Below are positions 34,086 through 43,082 of a stretch of DNA of 61,525 nucleotides, in pieces. This DNA comes from Bacteroidota bacterium. GTDB taxonomy: Bacteria > Bacteroidota > Bacteroidia > Bacteroidales > NBLH01. Each line of letters opens with the position of its first letter. The stretch's first letter is position 1. The stretch spans positions 1 to 61,525 of the forward strand of contig JANYKN010000010.1 of the NCBI GenBank assembly GCA_025361565.1. Direction: 5' to 3'. The position numbers and the translations under genes are program-made. The notes under the pieces are model-generated. The model ran no database searches and had not been told where the DNA came from. It saw nothing but the letters and a program-made list of their open reading frames with translations.

Positions 34086-34116
34086 TAGTCTTTTGGGGAA
34101 TAAACAAAAGAAATAA

Positions 34117-34368
34117 TTATTTCTTTTTACCACCTTTTTTTGCAGCAGCTGCGATAGAATCAGCAATAGCTTGATCAGCAGCAGCTTTGTTAATTGAATC
34201 TTGTTTTGCTAATTCAATTACTTTATTAGCTTCTTCAACTTTAGCAATTGAATCCTGAGTTAAAGAATCTAAACGAGCTTGTTCGGCAGCTTTTTGTTCA
34301 GCACTTGGACCGCAAGCAAGGAATGACATCATTCCAGCAACAACAACTAATTGTAATAACCTTTTCAT
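34117..34368 (-). CDS. Small alanine/lysine-rich lipoprotein
   Basis: The protein has 83 residues. The signal ends in S-F-L-A-C-G, a good lipobox, so mature length is about 65. The mature part is a helical, charged sequence with repeated A-x-x-A and D-S-I-A/D-S-I-N motifs, ending in K-K-G-G-K-K-K. It resembles the small, abundant helical lipoproteins seen in many Bacteroidota, but no named family is assigned. A perfect -7 element, a strong terminator and a structured 3' region suggest high expression. The basic tail could bind peptidoglycan or DNA/RNA-like polyanions; this is speculative. Confidence 0.8.
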   Translation of the reverse strand: MKRLLQLVVVAGMMSFLACGPSAEQKAAEQARLDSLTQDSIAKVEEANKVIELAKQDSINKAAADQAIADSIAAAAKKGGKKK

Positions 34369-34395
34369 AATTTCTATTTATATTTAAAAACGTTG

Positions 34396-34403
34396 CAAAA
34401 TTA
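34396..34403 (-). promoter_or_regulatory. -7 element of the small lipoprotein gene
   Basis: TAATTTTG on the minus strand matches TAnnTTTG exactly, 28 bp before the start codon. No TTTG was found at the -33 position. Confidence 0.45.
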
Positions 34404-34663
34404 TATCATTTTTTCAGATCTGCTATTTTTTTAACATTTTTTTTTAAAAAAATGCAATTTTTTTTTGAACAACCTATCAATGAATAATTCATAATATTAC
34501 ATGAAAGCCTTATAATGATTGAATTTTGAACCTATTTGGCAATATTCGGAGGCTGAATAATTTTTATACTGGAAAGTATACTAAGTTTGACATATTGTGA
34601 AATATTTCGTTTTAGATTTAACTTTTAATACCAGATATGTTCTTTTTTGCAATTTTATAAACA

Positions 34664-35458
34664 TTATTCAATCATTTTAAAGATTAACTCTTTTAATAGT
34701 TTATAAGCCACCATTGCAGTAACATTATTTATATCTCTTACTGGATTGTATTCTACGATGTCAGCTCCAAAAATGGGTACATTAATTTTTTGTATAATTT
34801 GAATAAGTTCTCTTGTTGTCATGCCCCCAGGCTCATGATGCGATACTCCAGGTGCAAAAGCTGGATCCAAAGCGTCCAGATCTATAGAAATATAAAGAGG
34901 TGCTTGCAGTGTGTCTATAAAATTATCACTCAAATTTTTCATTTCAATAAGTTGTACACCGTACTTGTTTGCTTGTTCTCTTTGATGGTTTGTCAATGTT
35001 CTTATTCCAATCTGTGTTAATGATTTTACCGGGCATTTTTCCATTATCCTTGCAAAAGGAGAAGCATGTGAGAATGGATTATTGTCAAAGTTTTCGTACA
35101 AATCGGCATGAGCATCGATATGAAGGACATGTAAATCTTCGTAATATTTACTAAACGCTTCAACAATTGGAAAAGTAATCGAGTGATCGCCACCAAGACA
35201 AATCATTTTATTTGAAACGCCGAGCTCCTGATTTATTTTTTGCTTGATGGCATTATAAACAAATTCGGGATTTGTATCTATAAATACCATATCTCCTAAA
35301 TCTATATAGGTATTGCCATTAGTGATTTCTTTTCCATTTTCAGCAAATGAATTTGAAGAACCCTCTAATTCCATTAATCTGATTCTACGTGGGGCCAAGG
35401 CTGCACCTTTCAAAAAGGAAGAATTTCCATCGAAAGGAATGCCTATTACTTTTATCAT
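34664..35458 (-). CDS. Arginase/agmatinase family ureohydrolase
   Basis: The protein has 264 residues. All manganese ligands are present: H92 in L-G-G-D-H-S, D115-A-H117-A-D119 in H-I-D-A-H-A-D-L, and D193-L-D195 in S-I-D-L-D-A-L-D-P-A. P-G-V-S-H-H-E-P-G-G-M is the substrate-side loop. The enzyme hydrolyses a guanidino compound to urea and an amine, either arginine or agmatine. The H-H-E-P-G-G loop and the length fit formimidoylglutamase-, agmatinase- and arginase-like enzymes, so the substrate is left open. No speA or other polyamine genes are adjacent. Confidence 0.9.
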   Translation of the reverse strand: MIKVIGIPFDGNSSFLKGAALAPRRIRLMELEGSSNSFAENGKEITNGNTYIDLGDMVFIDTNPEFVYNAIKQKINQELGVSNKMICLGGDHSITFPIVEAFSKYYEDLHVLHIDAHADLYENFDNNPFSHASPFARIMEKCPVKSLTQIGIRTLTNHQREQANKYGVQLIEMKNLSDNFIDTLQAPLYISIDLDALDPAFAPGVSHHEPGGMTTRELIQIIQKINVPIFGADIVEYNPVRDINNVTAMVAYKLLKELIFKMIE

Positions 35459-35524
35459 AATGACATTAAATAATTTGTTTATTTGAAATCAAATATACAT
35501 TTCTAAATTCAAATAAAATAGAAA

Positions 35525-35556
35525 AAGGCTAAAATAGTTTAATCTACCTTAGCCTT
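35525..35556 (-). terminator. Rho-independent terminator of the DUF2892 gene
   Basis: AAGGCTAA / TTAGCCTT, an 8-bp stem, followed on the minus strand by TTTTTC. It is 32 bp beyond the stop codon. Confidence 0.8.
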
Positions 35557-35587
35557 AAAATGAATTAAATAGGTTTGAAAAGTTTAT

Positions 35588-35800
35588 TTATTCAGCTTTT
35601 TGCTCCTTGTTAGTCGAAATTCCTAAAATAGGATATAAAGGGCAGAAACTTATTAAGCTGGTTGCTACAAAAACAACGGCCAATACCAATAAAATGATAC
35701 CTAATAAGCCGGAAAATACGTTAGTGAAATAAAGTATTGCAAAAACAACAGCTAATGCAATTCTAATGATTTTGTCTACTAATCCAATGTTCTTTTTCAT
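35588..35800 (-). CDS. DUF2892 (YgaP-like) membrane protein
   Basis: The protein has 70 residues: a short basic N-terminus (M-K-K-N-I-G-L-V-D-K-I-I-R) then two TM helices (about 12-30 and 32-52) and F-C-P-L-Y-P-I-L-G. That N-x-G-x-x-D-x-x-x-R and F-C-P-x-Y pattern is DUF2892, also found as the membrane part of YgaP rhodanese. The role is unknown. It lies 156 bp downstream of the Crp/Fnr gene, a common pairing, with a palindrome between them. Confidence 0.88.
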   Translation of the reverse strand: MKKNIGLVDKIIRIALAVVFAILYFTNVFSGLLGIILLVLAVVFVATSLISFCPLYPILGISTNKEQKAE

Positions 35801-35937
35801 GATAATTTATTTTAAGTAGTTAAAAATTTAATAATTAAAACGTTAATTTATGATACCGCTAGAGGAAAAGGTACTATTTTATTCGTATGCAAGAATCATT
35901 TCTAAGCACAAATTAATAATATCAAAAAGAGATGCAC

Positions 35938-35953
35938 GGTGACTAATGTCACC
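35938..35953. promoter_or_regulatory. Candidate Crp/Fnr-type operator
   Basis: GGTGACTAATGTCACC is a perfect palindrome with the GGTGA-N6-TCACC layout of CRP-like sites (TGTGA-N6-TCACA). It lies 3 bp after the crp-family stop codon and 137 bp upstream of the DUF2892 gene, the probable target. Direct binding is inferred. Confidence 0.5.
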
Positions 35954-35956
35954 AAG

Positions 35957-36583
35957 CTATAAAATTTTAACACTGTCTTTCAATTGTTTAACTTTATTTT
36001 CCTTTTCCAATTTTTTAATTAGCCGGCTTATTACTTCACGGGCAGTGCCAAGTTCATTCGCTATTTCGCGATGAGAAATTATCAATGGATTTTTACCTGT
36101 CAATGCAACTTTTTCTTTTAAATAGGAGAGAAGACGTTTGTCGAGTTTATCGAAAAGCAAGTGGTTAATGGTTTCAAGTAAATCGAGATATCGTATATCA
36201 TATTGGCTATAAAATAATTCATTTAATTTAGGATATTCATTAATCCACAATGAAATTTTACCTGATGGGATTAAAATAATTGTACTGTTTTCTTCGGTAA
36301 TGGCAAAAACTTTGCTTTTTTCATTTTTTAGACCAGCCGAAAATGACATTACACAACTTTCAAAAGCCTGAATATAGTAGAGCAGCAGTTCTTTATCTTC
36401 CTGACGTGTAAATACTTTAACCAGCCCTTCAACAACCAATGGCACTGTTTTGATATATTGACCTTCCCTGATTATTTCTGTTCCTTTAGGGACTTCGACA
36501 ACTGATGAAGCCTCAATAATTTTTGAAATTACATCTTGTCCAAAATGAGAAAGGCGCTTTTCTATATCTTGAGTGTTGGTCAT
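35957..36583 (-). CDS. Crp/Fnr family transcriptional regulator
   Basis: The protein has 208 residues: a cyclic-nucleotide-binding-like beta-roll (about 15-125; P-K-G-T-E-I-I-R-E-G-Q-Y-I, V-E-G-L-V-K-V-F) and a C-terminal winged helix (about 145-208). The recognition region is S-H-R-E-I-A-N-E-L-G-T-A-R-E-V-I-S-R-L. There is no Cys cluster for an Fe-S centre, so it is not an oxygen-sensing Fnr of the classical kind. The effector is unknown. It is likely to control the DUF2892 gene. Confidence 0.9.
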   Translation of the reverse strand: MTNTQDIEKRLSHFGQDVISKIIEASSVVEVPKGTEIIREGQYIKTVPLVVEGLVKVFTRQEDKELLLYYIQAFESCVMSFSAGLKNEKSKVFAITEENSTIILIPSGKISLWINEYPKLNELFYSQYDIRYLDLLETINHLLFDKLDKRLLSYLKEKVALTGKNPLIISHREIANELGTAREVISRLIKKLEKENKVKQLKDSVKIL

Positions 36584-36733
36584 TCTGGAATATTCATTTA
36601 TAAAAACTGCCTGCCAACTTTTCTATCATAATTTCTTAATCGAAACTAAATATCGAAATGTTGAGCAAGCAGATATTAATTATCTATTTATTAAATCCAA
36701 ATTTTTTAGTTTCACAATAAAGGATAGTTTTGA

Positions 36734-37984
36734 CTATTTGTCATCATCCCCCTTTAAAATAAGTCTCAAAGAACTGTCTTTGGTTAAATAGTTCATGGCC
36801 CAGTTGATAAAAATAATCAACTTTTTCCGAACACTCAAAATGAGCATTAAATGCAAGAACATCCATATATACCAAGCAAAATAACCTTTGAATTTCATAA
36901 ATGGTAAATCAACAACTGCCTTGTTTCGTCCAATTGTTGCCATGGAACCGAGATCCTGATATTCATATTGAACTGTCTTTTTGTTTAAGATCAGTGATTT
37001 TAGGTTTTTAGCCAGCAATTTTCCCTGGTTAATAGCCACATTGGCCAGTTGTGGATGACCGTGTGGGTATTTAGGTGTTTCCATAAAAGCTATATCACCA
37101 ATTGCGTATATATTATTGTAACCGCTTAATTTATTGATTCTATCCACTTTTATACGGTTGGCATTTGTAATCAATTCAGGTGATAAACCATTGATCAGAT
37201 TTCCGGTAATACCAGCTGCCCAGATTAAATTTTTAGTTTTAATTTGCTCACCATTATTAAGTGTTGCAATTTCTCCATCGTAATTTTTTACGAAAACTCC
37301 AGTTCTTACTAAAACGCCCATATCTTTCAAGTATTTTTCAGAAGCATTTTTTGCCATATTGCTCATATTATTAAGCGTGTGTTGGCTTCCTTCAAGTAAA
37401 ATTATTTGTAGTCTTGAAAAATCAATACGTGGATAATCTTTTGGGAGAATATCGCGTTTAATTTCGGCAAATGCTCCAGATAATTCAACTCCGGTAGGAC
37501 CGCCACCTACTATTACAATATTAAAAAGGCCTTCTTTTTCATTTTCATCAATGTAGAGAAGCTTTTCGAAATTTTCAAGAATGGTATTGCGGATGGTAAT
37601 TGCCTGATGGGTTGTTTTAAGGCTAAATGCATTTTTCTTTATTTCATCGTTGCCAAAAAAGTTTGTTTTACAACCTGCTGCAATGACCAAAATATCGTAT
37701 TCAAATTCACCTATTGTTGTTTGAATCTTATTTTCAGCGCTGTTTATTGATTGTACTTCGGCCAGCCTTATTCGAATATCCCTTCGATGTTGAAGCACTT
37801 TTCTGAAAGGAAATGAAATACTTGAAGGTTCTATTTGTGAAGTGGCAACCTGGTAAAACAATGGCTGAAATTGGTGATGGTTCAACCTGTCGATCAGTAA
37901 AATATCAAATAGCTTTTCGTCTAGATTTTGTGCAAGTTGTAAACCGCCAAAACCTCCGCCAATAATTATTATTTTGCTTTTCAT
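36734..37984 (-). CDS. ndh: Type II NADH:quinone oxidoreductase (NDH-2)
   Basis: The protein has 416 residues. It has the FAD-binding I-I-I-I-G-G-G-F-G-G-L-Q at the N-terminus, H-H-Q-F-Q-P-L-F-Y-Q-V-A-T, and the NADH-binding V-I-V-G-G-G-P-T-G-V-E-L-S-G. The second FAD motif is N-I-Y-A-I-G-D-I-A-F. The C-terminal amphipathic and hydrophobic stretch (W-Y-I-W-M-F-L-H-L-M-L-I-L-S-V) anchors it to the membrane. It passes electrons from NADH to quinone without pumping protons. With SOD it indicates a respiratory chain. Confidence 0.93.
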   Translation of the reverse strand: MKSKIIIIGGGFGGLQLAQNLDEKLFDILLIDRLNHHQFQPLFYQVATSQIEPSSISFPFRKVLQHRRDIRIRLAEVQSINSAENKIQTTIGEFEYDILVIAAGCKTNFFGNDEIKKNAFSLKTTHQAITIRNTILENFEKLLYIDENEKEGLFNIVIVGGGPTGVELSGAFAEIKRDILPKDYPRIDFSRLQIILLEGSQHTLNNMSNMAKNASEKYLKDMGVLVRTGVFVKNYDGEIATLNNGEQIKTKNLIWAAGITGNLINGLSPELITNANRIKVDRINKLSGYNNIYAIGDIAFMETPKYPHGHPQLANVAINQGKLLAKNLKSLILNKKTVQYEYQDLGSMATIGRNKAVVDLPFMKFKGYFAWYIWMFLHLMLILSVRKKLIIFINWAMNYLTKDSSLRLILKGDDDK

Positions 37985-38101
37985 AAAATTTATTCTGAAG
38001 TAAAATTCTCTATCAATGATAGTAATTTGATGGAATTATTATCATTCTAATTTAGAGAAGTAAAAAGAAAATGGTATGGCTAAATAATTATTTTCAAAAC
38101 A

Positions 38102-38929
38102 TTATTGAATTAATCCATTTGATATTAGAATTAGAAAAATTAAGCCAATAACAATTCTATACCATCCGAAAGCCTTAAACCCATATTTTGAAAGAAACTC
38201 AATAAAAGCTTTAATCGCAATCATTGCAACAATGAATGATACTACATTGCCAATAACAAGTAAGTAAATGTTAGATGCGTTTATTGAACTGTATGTGTCG
38301 AGCAGTTCTTTAGCAGTTGCAGCAAACATTGTTGGAACTGCCAAAAAAAATGAAAACTCTGCTGCATTTTTTCGAGTTAATTTCTGCGATATACCACCAA
38401 TAATAGTTGCTGCAGAGCGTGAAACTCCTGGAATCATTGATATTACCTGGAATAAGCCAATTTTAAATGCCTTTCCGTATGAAATTTCCTGGTCTTCTGC
38501 AGTTTTCATAAACCATTTGTCTACAAAAAGCAAAAATATACCACCTATTACTAATGAAATTGCCACTACAAGCGCACTTTCCAACATAGCATCAATTTGT
38601 TTTTTTAATAATAGACCAAAAAAAACAGCAGGAATAAACGCAACGAATAATTTATAATAAAAACCAAATATATGTTCACTCTTTTTCCATAAGGTTTTAG
38701 CTTCGGGATTCGGTTGTACATTAATAGGTGAAATAAATTTTTTCCAATAAAGAACAACCACAGAAATAATGGCTCCTAATTGAATTGAAACAGTAAACAA
38801 CTTTACAAAATCGGTGCTCTCAATTCCAAGCACTTTTTGGGTTAAAATCATATGCCCAGTTGACGAAATAGGAAGGAACTCCGTTAATCCTTCAACAATT
38901 GAAATGATAATGGCTTGTATCAGTGTCAT
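38102..38929 (-). CDS. uppP: Undecaprenyl-diphosphatase
   Basis: The protein has 275 residues and about eight TM segments. It carries the BacA/UppP signatures [16 protein letters not shown] near the start and [12 protein letters not shown] near the middle, with catalytic Glu and Arg. It removes a phosphate from undecaprenyl diphosphate at the cytoplasmic membrane to regenerate the lipid carrier for cell-wall synthesis, and confers bacitracin resistance when overexpressed. Its 5' region contains a MITE-like element (39019-39163), about 90 bp upstream of the start. Confidence 0.95.
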   Translation of the reverse strand: MTLIQAIIISIVEGLTEFLPISSTGHMILTQKVLGIESTDFVKLFTVSIQLGAIISVVVLYWKKFISPINVQPNPEAKTLWKKSEHIFGFYYKLFVAFIPAVFFGLLLKKQIDAMLESALVVAISLVIGGIFLLFVDKWFMKTAEDQEISYGKAFKIGLFQVISMIPGVSRSAATIIGGISQKLTRKNAAEFSFFLAVPTMFAATAKELLDTYSSINASNIYLLVIGNVVSFIVAMIAIKAFIEFLSKYGFKAFGWYRIVIGLIFLILISNGLIQ

Positions 38930-39018
38930 AATTTATTTTTTGATTGTTTTATAATTTTAATGGCGGTCTAAAGTAATATTTCTATTGAATTAGCCAAAAT
39001 AATATTGATAAAGTACAA

Positions 39019-39163
39019 GAGGCTGTCTAAAAAGTGTTTACTGGACGTTGAGCCTGTCGAAATGATTATTGATAATCAATAACTTATATACTTCGATAAA
39101 CTCAGTACATCGCATTTCTACAAGCTCAATGTCCATCACTTTTAGGACTTTTTAGACAGCCTC
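39019..39163. mobile_element. 145-bp MITE-like element
   Basis: Perfect 16-bp terminal inverted repeats GAGGCTGTCTAAAAAG (39019-39034) and CTTTTTAGACAGCCTC (39148-39163). Inside, 18 of 21 bases of a second inverted pair match (39045-39065 region against 39114-39134), so the whole element folds into a long hairpin. It codes for nothing. A target-site duplication is not certain; AA flanks both ends. The termini resemble ends of some Bacteroidota insertion sequences, so it is probably a non-autonomous derivative. Confidence 0.8.
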
Positions 39164-39211
39164 AATGTTTGATTTTTTATTTTTCGAAAATCGATATAAT
39201 CTGTGTGTATT

Positions 39212-40024
39212 TTAATTTTTAGATAGAACAAAATCTTTTAATTCCTCCTCAAAATCATGAAGTGGTTTTAATGAAATTTCAGTTCCACCTTCTCCTTTTT
39301 CGGAATATTCAAATGGATTGTCTAAATCTTTTATTAGCAGAAACATATAGAAAATAAGGAAAGTTACAAGGATTGTGAAAAACAAGGATGCGTAAAAAGG
39401 TTCAATTTTCATAATTATCAACCCCAATGCTATGAAAAAGCCCATGGCTTCGACAATTGCATAAGCAGAACCGGTAAATTCGGTATCTCTGATGGTATCA
39501 ATTCTGAGAAGCATTTTTCTTAAATTATGCTGTTCATTTTTCAGTTTTATGATATAATTAACTTGAAGACCTTCATTATCAAGTTTGACAAAGAAATCAG
39601 TCATCGAGGTGATTTTTTGTAGCATCGATTTGGTTTTTTCCTTTTTGTAGAACCAATTGAAAAGATCATCAATAAAACTTTTTTGAAATTCTATAAATTG
39701 AAGCGCAGTTTCAGTTTTTTTCATTTGATAAATGGCAATTGTATCATCAAATACAGTTTTTAAAGTGGCTGCCAGTTCACTAGGGATTTTTTCACTTTCT
39801 TTGTAATCGGATAGTACGCCCGAAATCAAAAAGCCAATCAGAAAAATGGTACCCGCAACTAAACTGGTAAACAATGCATTTAATTCCATTACTTCCAGCT
39901 TAAATTCATGAGCCAGAAATTTTAGAATAACAATTAAAATCGCTGTGGGCAATATCCTGAAAGCGATTGACCATTTTCGCCAAATTTGTTTTTTTGAATT
40001 TTGAAAGACATCTTTTGTACTCAT
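39212..40024 (-). CDS. Bestrophin-like/DUF4239 membrane protein
   Basis: The protein has 270 residues with four hydrophobic segments: two near residues 20-40 and 50-70 and two near 200-220 and 222-245. The soluble part between carries G-V-L-S-D-Y-K-E-S-E-K-I-P-S-E-L-A-A, typical of DUF4239/bestrophin-like proteins. Bestrophins form anion channels, but the similarity here is by pattern only. It is upstream of uppP on the same strand but separated by the MITE. Confidence 0.55.
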   Translation of the reverse strand: MSTKDVFQNSKKQIWRKWSIAFRILPTAILIVILKFLAHEFKLEVMELNALFTSLVAGTIFLIGFLISGVLSDYKESEKIPSELAATLKTVFDDTIAIYQMKKTETALQFIEFQKSFIDDLFNWFYKKEKTKSMLQKITSMTDFFVKLDNEGLQVNYIIKLKNEQHNLRKMLLRIDTIRDTEFTGSAYAIVEAMGFFIALGLIIMKIEPFYASLFFTILVTFLIFYMFLLIKDLDNPFEYSEKGEGGTEISLKPLHDFEEELKDFVLSKN

Positions 40025-40129
40025 ATTTCAGTGAATGTTGATTAATAAATAGCTTATAAATTTAGATCCAATTGTTGAATGTAAATTTATAACAATATTT
40101 TATTTTCATTTCATTTGCATTGACCAATT

Positions 40130-42376
40130 TTATTGACCTTTTTTTGAAATCCCAAAAGGTATCTTTATGCTAAATGAAATATTTCTTCCAGGGTCTAACA
40201 AATTTACTTCTTTTAAGGTAGATAAATGATCAATATATTTGGTATCGAAAAGGTTGTTTGCACCAATTCCAACCGAAATAAGTTGATTGTTTATTTTAAA
40301 ACTACCACCTAGGTTTAGATCAATTAATGTATATCCATTTGTGGTAGTTTCTTCAGGTGCTGCATTGTTTTGATCAAATGCTGTAACTGAATTAATTGAA
40401 AAAAATACATTGTGCAGATTACCAAACTTTTCTTTTTCTGCCCTAAGTTCAAGGTGAAATTTATTAGCTGGTATAAATGGCAGGTAATCACCATTTTGCT
40501 GTTTGCCGGTTACTGTGGCATAAGTACCCTCGATGTGTAGCCATTTGATTGGTTTTGGATGTAAATGTATGCCTGCTTCGCCACCAAACAAAGTAGAATT
40601 TGTTTGATAATATCTATAAATGGGAATATTTGTTGATGTTGTATCGCCAGTTGGTGAAATATAAATGTAGTTTTCGATTTTATTGTAAAATCCGGCAATG
40701 TCAATGGTGAAATTATCGGTGTGATAATGCATACTTAGATCTGCTTCGTAGGAGTTTTCGGGTACCAAACCTTGATTTCCAATTTCATAACGGGTTTCAT
40801 GTTGACCGTTTGAAGTAAGTTCTGCAAGATTTGGTGTGCGATAAGCCGCTGCAAAGTTTGTACGGAAAAGTAATTTTTCCGAAACCTGATAAGTAGCGCC
40901 AACTGAGCCGCTTATGCTTCCAAAGGTTTTATCTAATCCTTCGCGATATCCCAGGTCACTGGGTATTCCAATCGATTTTGTTGAAATTGCTTTATTGTCG
41001 TAACGGATTCCTGTCTGAAATTTTATTTTCTCAAAAAAAGTTTGTTGAATCATTCCAAATGCAGAATAATTGTTTGTAGCAGCATCAGGAAGCAATTTGG
41101 TTTCCCTGTTGTTCAAATTGGTATTGATTTGATTGAAACCCTGAAATCCAATAATATACTCCGATTTTTCATTTGAAGGGAAATAGAGCCTGGTTTCATA
41201 TGTCAATGTTGCCAGTCTCATTTGAATTTCGAAGACATTAGGAGCTGCAAAATGAGCAAGTTCAGTGCTTTGATAAGCAGAATTTAAATCTAACCTGTAT
41301 TTTCCAATATAAATTTTGTTTTGCAAGCTTAATAAATGTGTATTTAACTCTTCGTAAAATAAATTATTGGTACGCCCTCTTTCTGAAATTGCGTTAATTG
41401 CTTCATTTTCAACCATTCCCAGTTTTTGATTATTGAAATCGTAAAACAATTTAAATGTCCCAACTTTTGAAGTAAAACCTGCATTAGCTTGAGCTGACCA
41501 TTCATTAAATCGCGAGTTTGGAACATATGTACCGCCACCTTGTAAAAAATCGGAATTTGTTTTTTGTCCAACCCTGATGCCACCATAGAATTTTCCAGAA
41601 GTACCTTTTATACCCAGATTATTGTTCATCCCCAGTGAATTAGAAAATAGTTGCATATTGTAATCGCCCAATATACTTCCAACCGGCGCTGGTTTTTCTT
41701 TTATAAAATTGATTACTCCGCCAATAGCATCGGAACCATATAATAATGAAGCCGGACCCTTTATTATTTCAACATTTTCAACTCCAAATTCTTCAATTCC
41801 AAGCGGATGGTGGCTGGAATATTGGTAGTTTTCAAAACGTACACCATTGTTCAAAACCAAAATGTCATTCATAGAAAGACCCCGGATCACTGGTTTTGAA
41901 ACACCCGGACCTTTTGAGATCATATCTATTCCTGGCACTTTTGTCAATATTTCGGTAAAATTTGGAGTAATTTTATTGGTTAAATCGCCAATTCTAAGTT
42001 GTTCAATTTTAACTGCATTTTCGTGCTGCGATGAATGTGAAACTCCTGAAACTACTACTTCTTCGACTTCAACCGCAACTTGTTTCATTATTTGATTGAG
42101 TTCAATTAAATTTCCATTGGTTTGCACTGTTTCAATTTTGGACGAATATCCCAACAATGAAAACTGCACATTTAAATTTCCATTCGGGATGTTATTAAGC
42201 TCATATGACCCATTTAAATCAGAAATGGTACCTTTATTCATGTCTGGTAAAAAAATGGCAACACCAACAAGAGGAGTATTGTTTTCGTCAGTTATTTTTC
42301 CGGTTATTTTATTTTGGGCGTTTGATGTGAAATATAGGAACATCAAAACGTATATTAGCATATATACTTTTTTCAT
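40130..42376 (-). CDS. TonB-dependent outer-membrane receptor
   Basis: The protein has 748 residues from the ATG at 42376; the longer frame begins at a TTG. Signal peptide to about 20; CarboxypepD_reg-like domain (about 22-100: I-T-G-K-I-T-D-E-N-N-T-P-L-V-G-V); then V-E-E-V-V-V-S-G and the plug (V-P-G-I-D-M, G-P-A-S-L-L-Y-G-S-D-A-I-G-G-V-I-N-F); then a 22-strand barrel ending in I-S-F-S-I-K-I-P-F-G. It imports an iron or other ligand using TonB energy. H-S-S-Q-H in the plug, S-S-H-H-P in the next loop and the adjacent His-rich peptide suggest a divalent metal, but the substrate is inferred. It follows the small peptide gene by 161 bp. Confidence 0.92.
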   Translation of the reverse strand: MKKVYMLIYVLMFLYFTSNAQNKITGKITDENNTPLVGVAIFLPDMNKGTISDLNGSYELNNIPNGNLNVQFSLLGYSSKIETVQTNGNLIELNQIMKQVAVEVEEVVVSGVSHSSQHENAVKIEQLRIGDLTNKITPNFTEILTKVPGIDMISKGPGVSKPVIRGLSMNDILVLNNGVRFENYQYSSHHPLGIEEFGVENVEIIKGPASLLYGSDAIGGVINFIKEKPAPVGSILGDYNMQLFSNSLGMNNNLGIKGTSGKFYGGIRVGQKTNSDFLQGGGTYVPNSRFNEWSAQANAGFTSKVGTFKLFYDFNNQKLGMVENEAINAISERGRTNNLFYEELNTHLLSLQNKIYIGKYRLDLNSAYQSTELAHFAAPNVFEIQMRLATLTYETRLYFPSNEKSEYIIGFQGFNQINTNLNNRETKLLPDAATNNYSAFGMIQQTFFEKIKFQTGIRYDNKAISTKSIGIPSDLGYREGLDKTFGSISGSVGATYQVSEKLLFRTNFAAAYRTPNLAELTSNGQHETRYEIGNQGLVPENSYEADLSMHYHTDNFTIDIAGFYNKIENYIYISPTGDTTSTNIPIYRYYQTNSTLFGGEAGIHLHPKPIKWLHIEGTYATVTGKQQNGDYLPFIPANKFHLELRAEKEKFGNLHNVFFSINSVTAFDQNNAAPEETTTNGYTLIDLNLGGSFKINNQLISVGIGANNLFDTKYIDHLSTLKEVNLLDPGRNISFSIKIPFGISKKGQ

Positions 42377-42537
42377 TTTATGTGATTTGGATGAATTTAA
42401 AAAATTAGAATTTGAGCCACTCAATTTTGCCTTTAATAATAGAATAGTATTGAAATATTGAATATAGAAATAGAATTTTCCAGATTTTTGATTTAGGAAA
42501 ATCTATTTAAAATTTTATTCAATCTAATCTAAATTAT

Positions 42538-42849
42538 TTATGAAAATTGTGGTGGAGCCCGCAATAGGAAAGAAAACTGTGAATAATTGAATGTAAATAC
42601 TGAACAATATTTATTTGAGTAATTATCGTTAGGAATCTCTATTTTGGAAGTTTGATGACTATTTTCTGTTTTAAAAAGTGATAAATCGAATTGGCAGATT
42701 TCGCACTTTTCGTGATAGATATGGAAATGCTTTTCACTTTTTGCATTACAATAAAATTCCTTATGGTGATGCCCAAGCTTAACAATCGAAGGTGCCAGAA
42801 AAATCAGCGCCAACAATAGAAAACTACTTTTTTTAAGCTTTTGCCTCAT
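42538..42849 (-). CDS. Small exported His/Cys-rich protein
   Basis: The protein has 103 residues with a signal peptide or single TM at the N-terminus (about 8-25). The mature part has H-H-H and then C-x(7)-H-x-H-x-x-H-x-x-C-x-x-C, typical of a metal-binding segment, and ends in the hydrophobic R-A-P-P-Q-F-S tail. Proteins of this kind are often found beside TonB receptors in Bacteroidota. It precedes the TonB receptor on the same strand. The name of the family was not recognised. Confidence 0.8.
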   Translation of the reverse strand: MRQKLKKSSFLLLALIFLAPSIVKLGHHHKEFYCNAKSEKHFHIYHEKCEICQFDLSLFKTENSHQTSKIEIPNDNYSNKYCSVFTFNYSQFSFLLRAPPQFS

Positions 42850-42893
42850 TTATATTAAAATTAAAAGATATGAATATCCTGTAAATTTGATTA

Positions 42894-42901
42894 CAAATAT
42901 A
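42894..42901 (-). promoter_or_regulatory. -7 element for the His/Cys-rich peptide and TonB receptor genes
   Basis: TATATTTG on the minus strand matches TAnnTTTG exactly, 45 bp before the start codon. No clear -33 partner was seen. Confidence 0.4.
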
Positions 42902-43017
42902 AAGCAATTAATGGATTTGTTAATGTTATTTTCAAAAACTTTTGTTTAAAATTCTCATTATTTATCAGTTATACAATTACTTAACAATTTAATTCAAATA
43001 TGTTAATTAATCTAAAA

Positions 43018-43082
43018 TGAACGCAGGTTCAAAATAAATTCAAATTTGAAGTTGTAAAATTTGCATTATGAACGCAGGTTCA
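43018..43082. promoter_or_regulatory. Twin 14-bp palindromic operator
   Basis: Two identical copies of TGAACGCAGGTTCA (43018-43031 and 43069-43082) have TGAAC/GTTCA arms and a GCAG centre. They are 51 bp apart, and the second lies exactly between the -33 and -7 elements of the rightward promoter. That is where a repressor, or a MerR-like activator, would act. Confidence 0.75.

Larger units (their letters stand above)
33776..34116. other. Intergenic region with two hairpins
   Basis: This 341-bp gap lies between the exported-barrel gene start and the small lipoprotein stop, both leftward. It contains the lipoprotein's terminator and a nested hairpin, listed separately. A short open frame here (33906-34166) overlaps these structures and is not credible as a gene. 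Confidence 0.5.

Noticed and set aside
33906-34166. Small gene of 86 residues on the minus strand
   Set aside because: It overlaps the lipoprotein gene's end, the nested hairpin and the terminator, and it has no recognisable domain.
38268-38657. 129-residue open frame on the plus strand
   Set aside because: Antisense to uppP, whose signatures are clear; no family similarity of its own.
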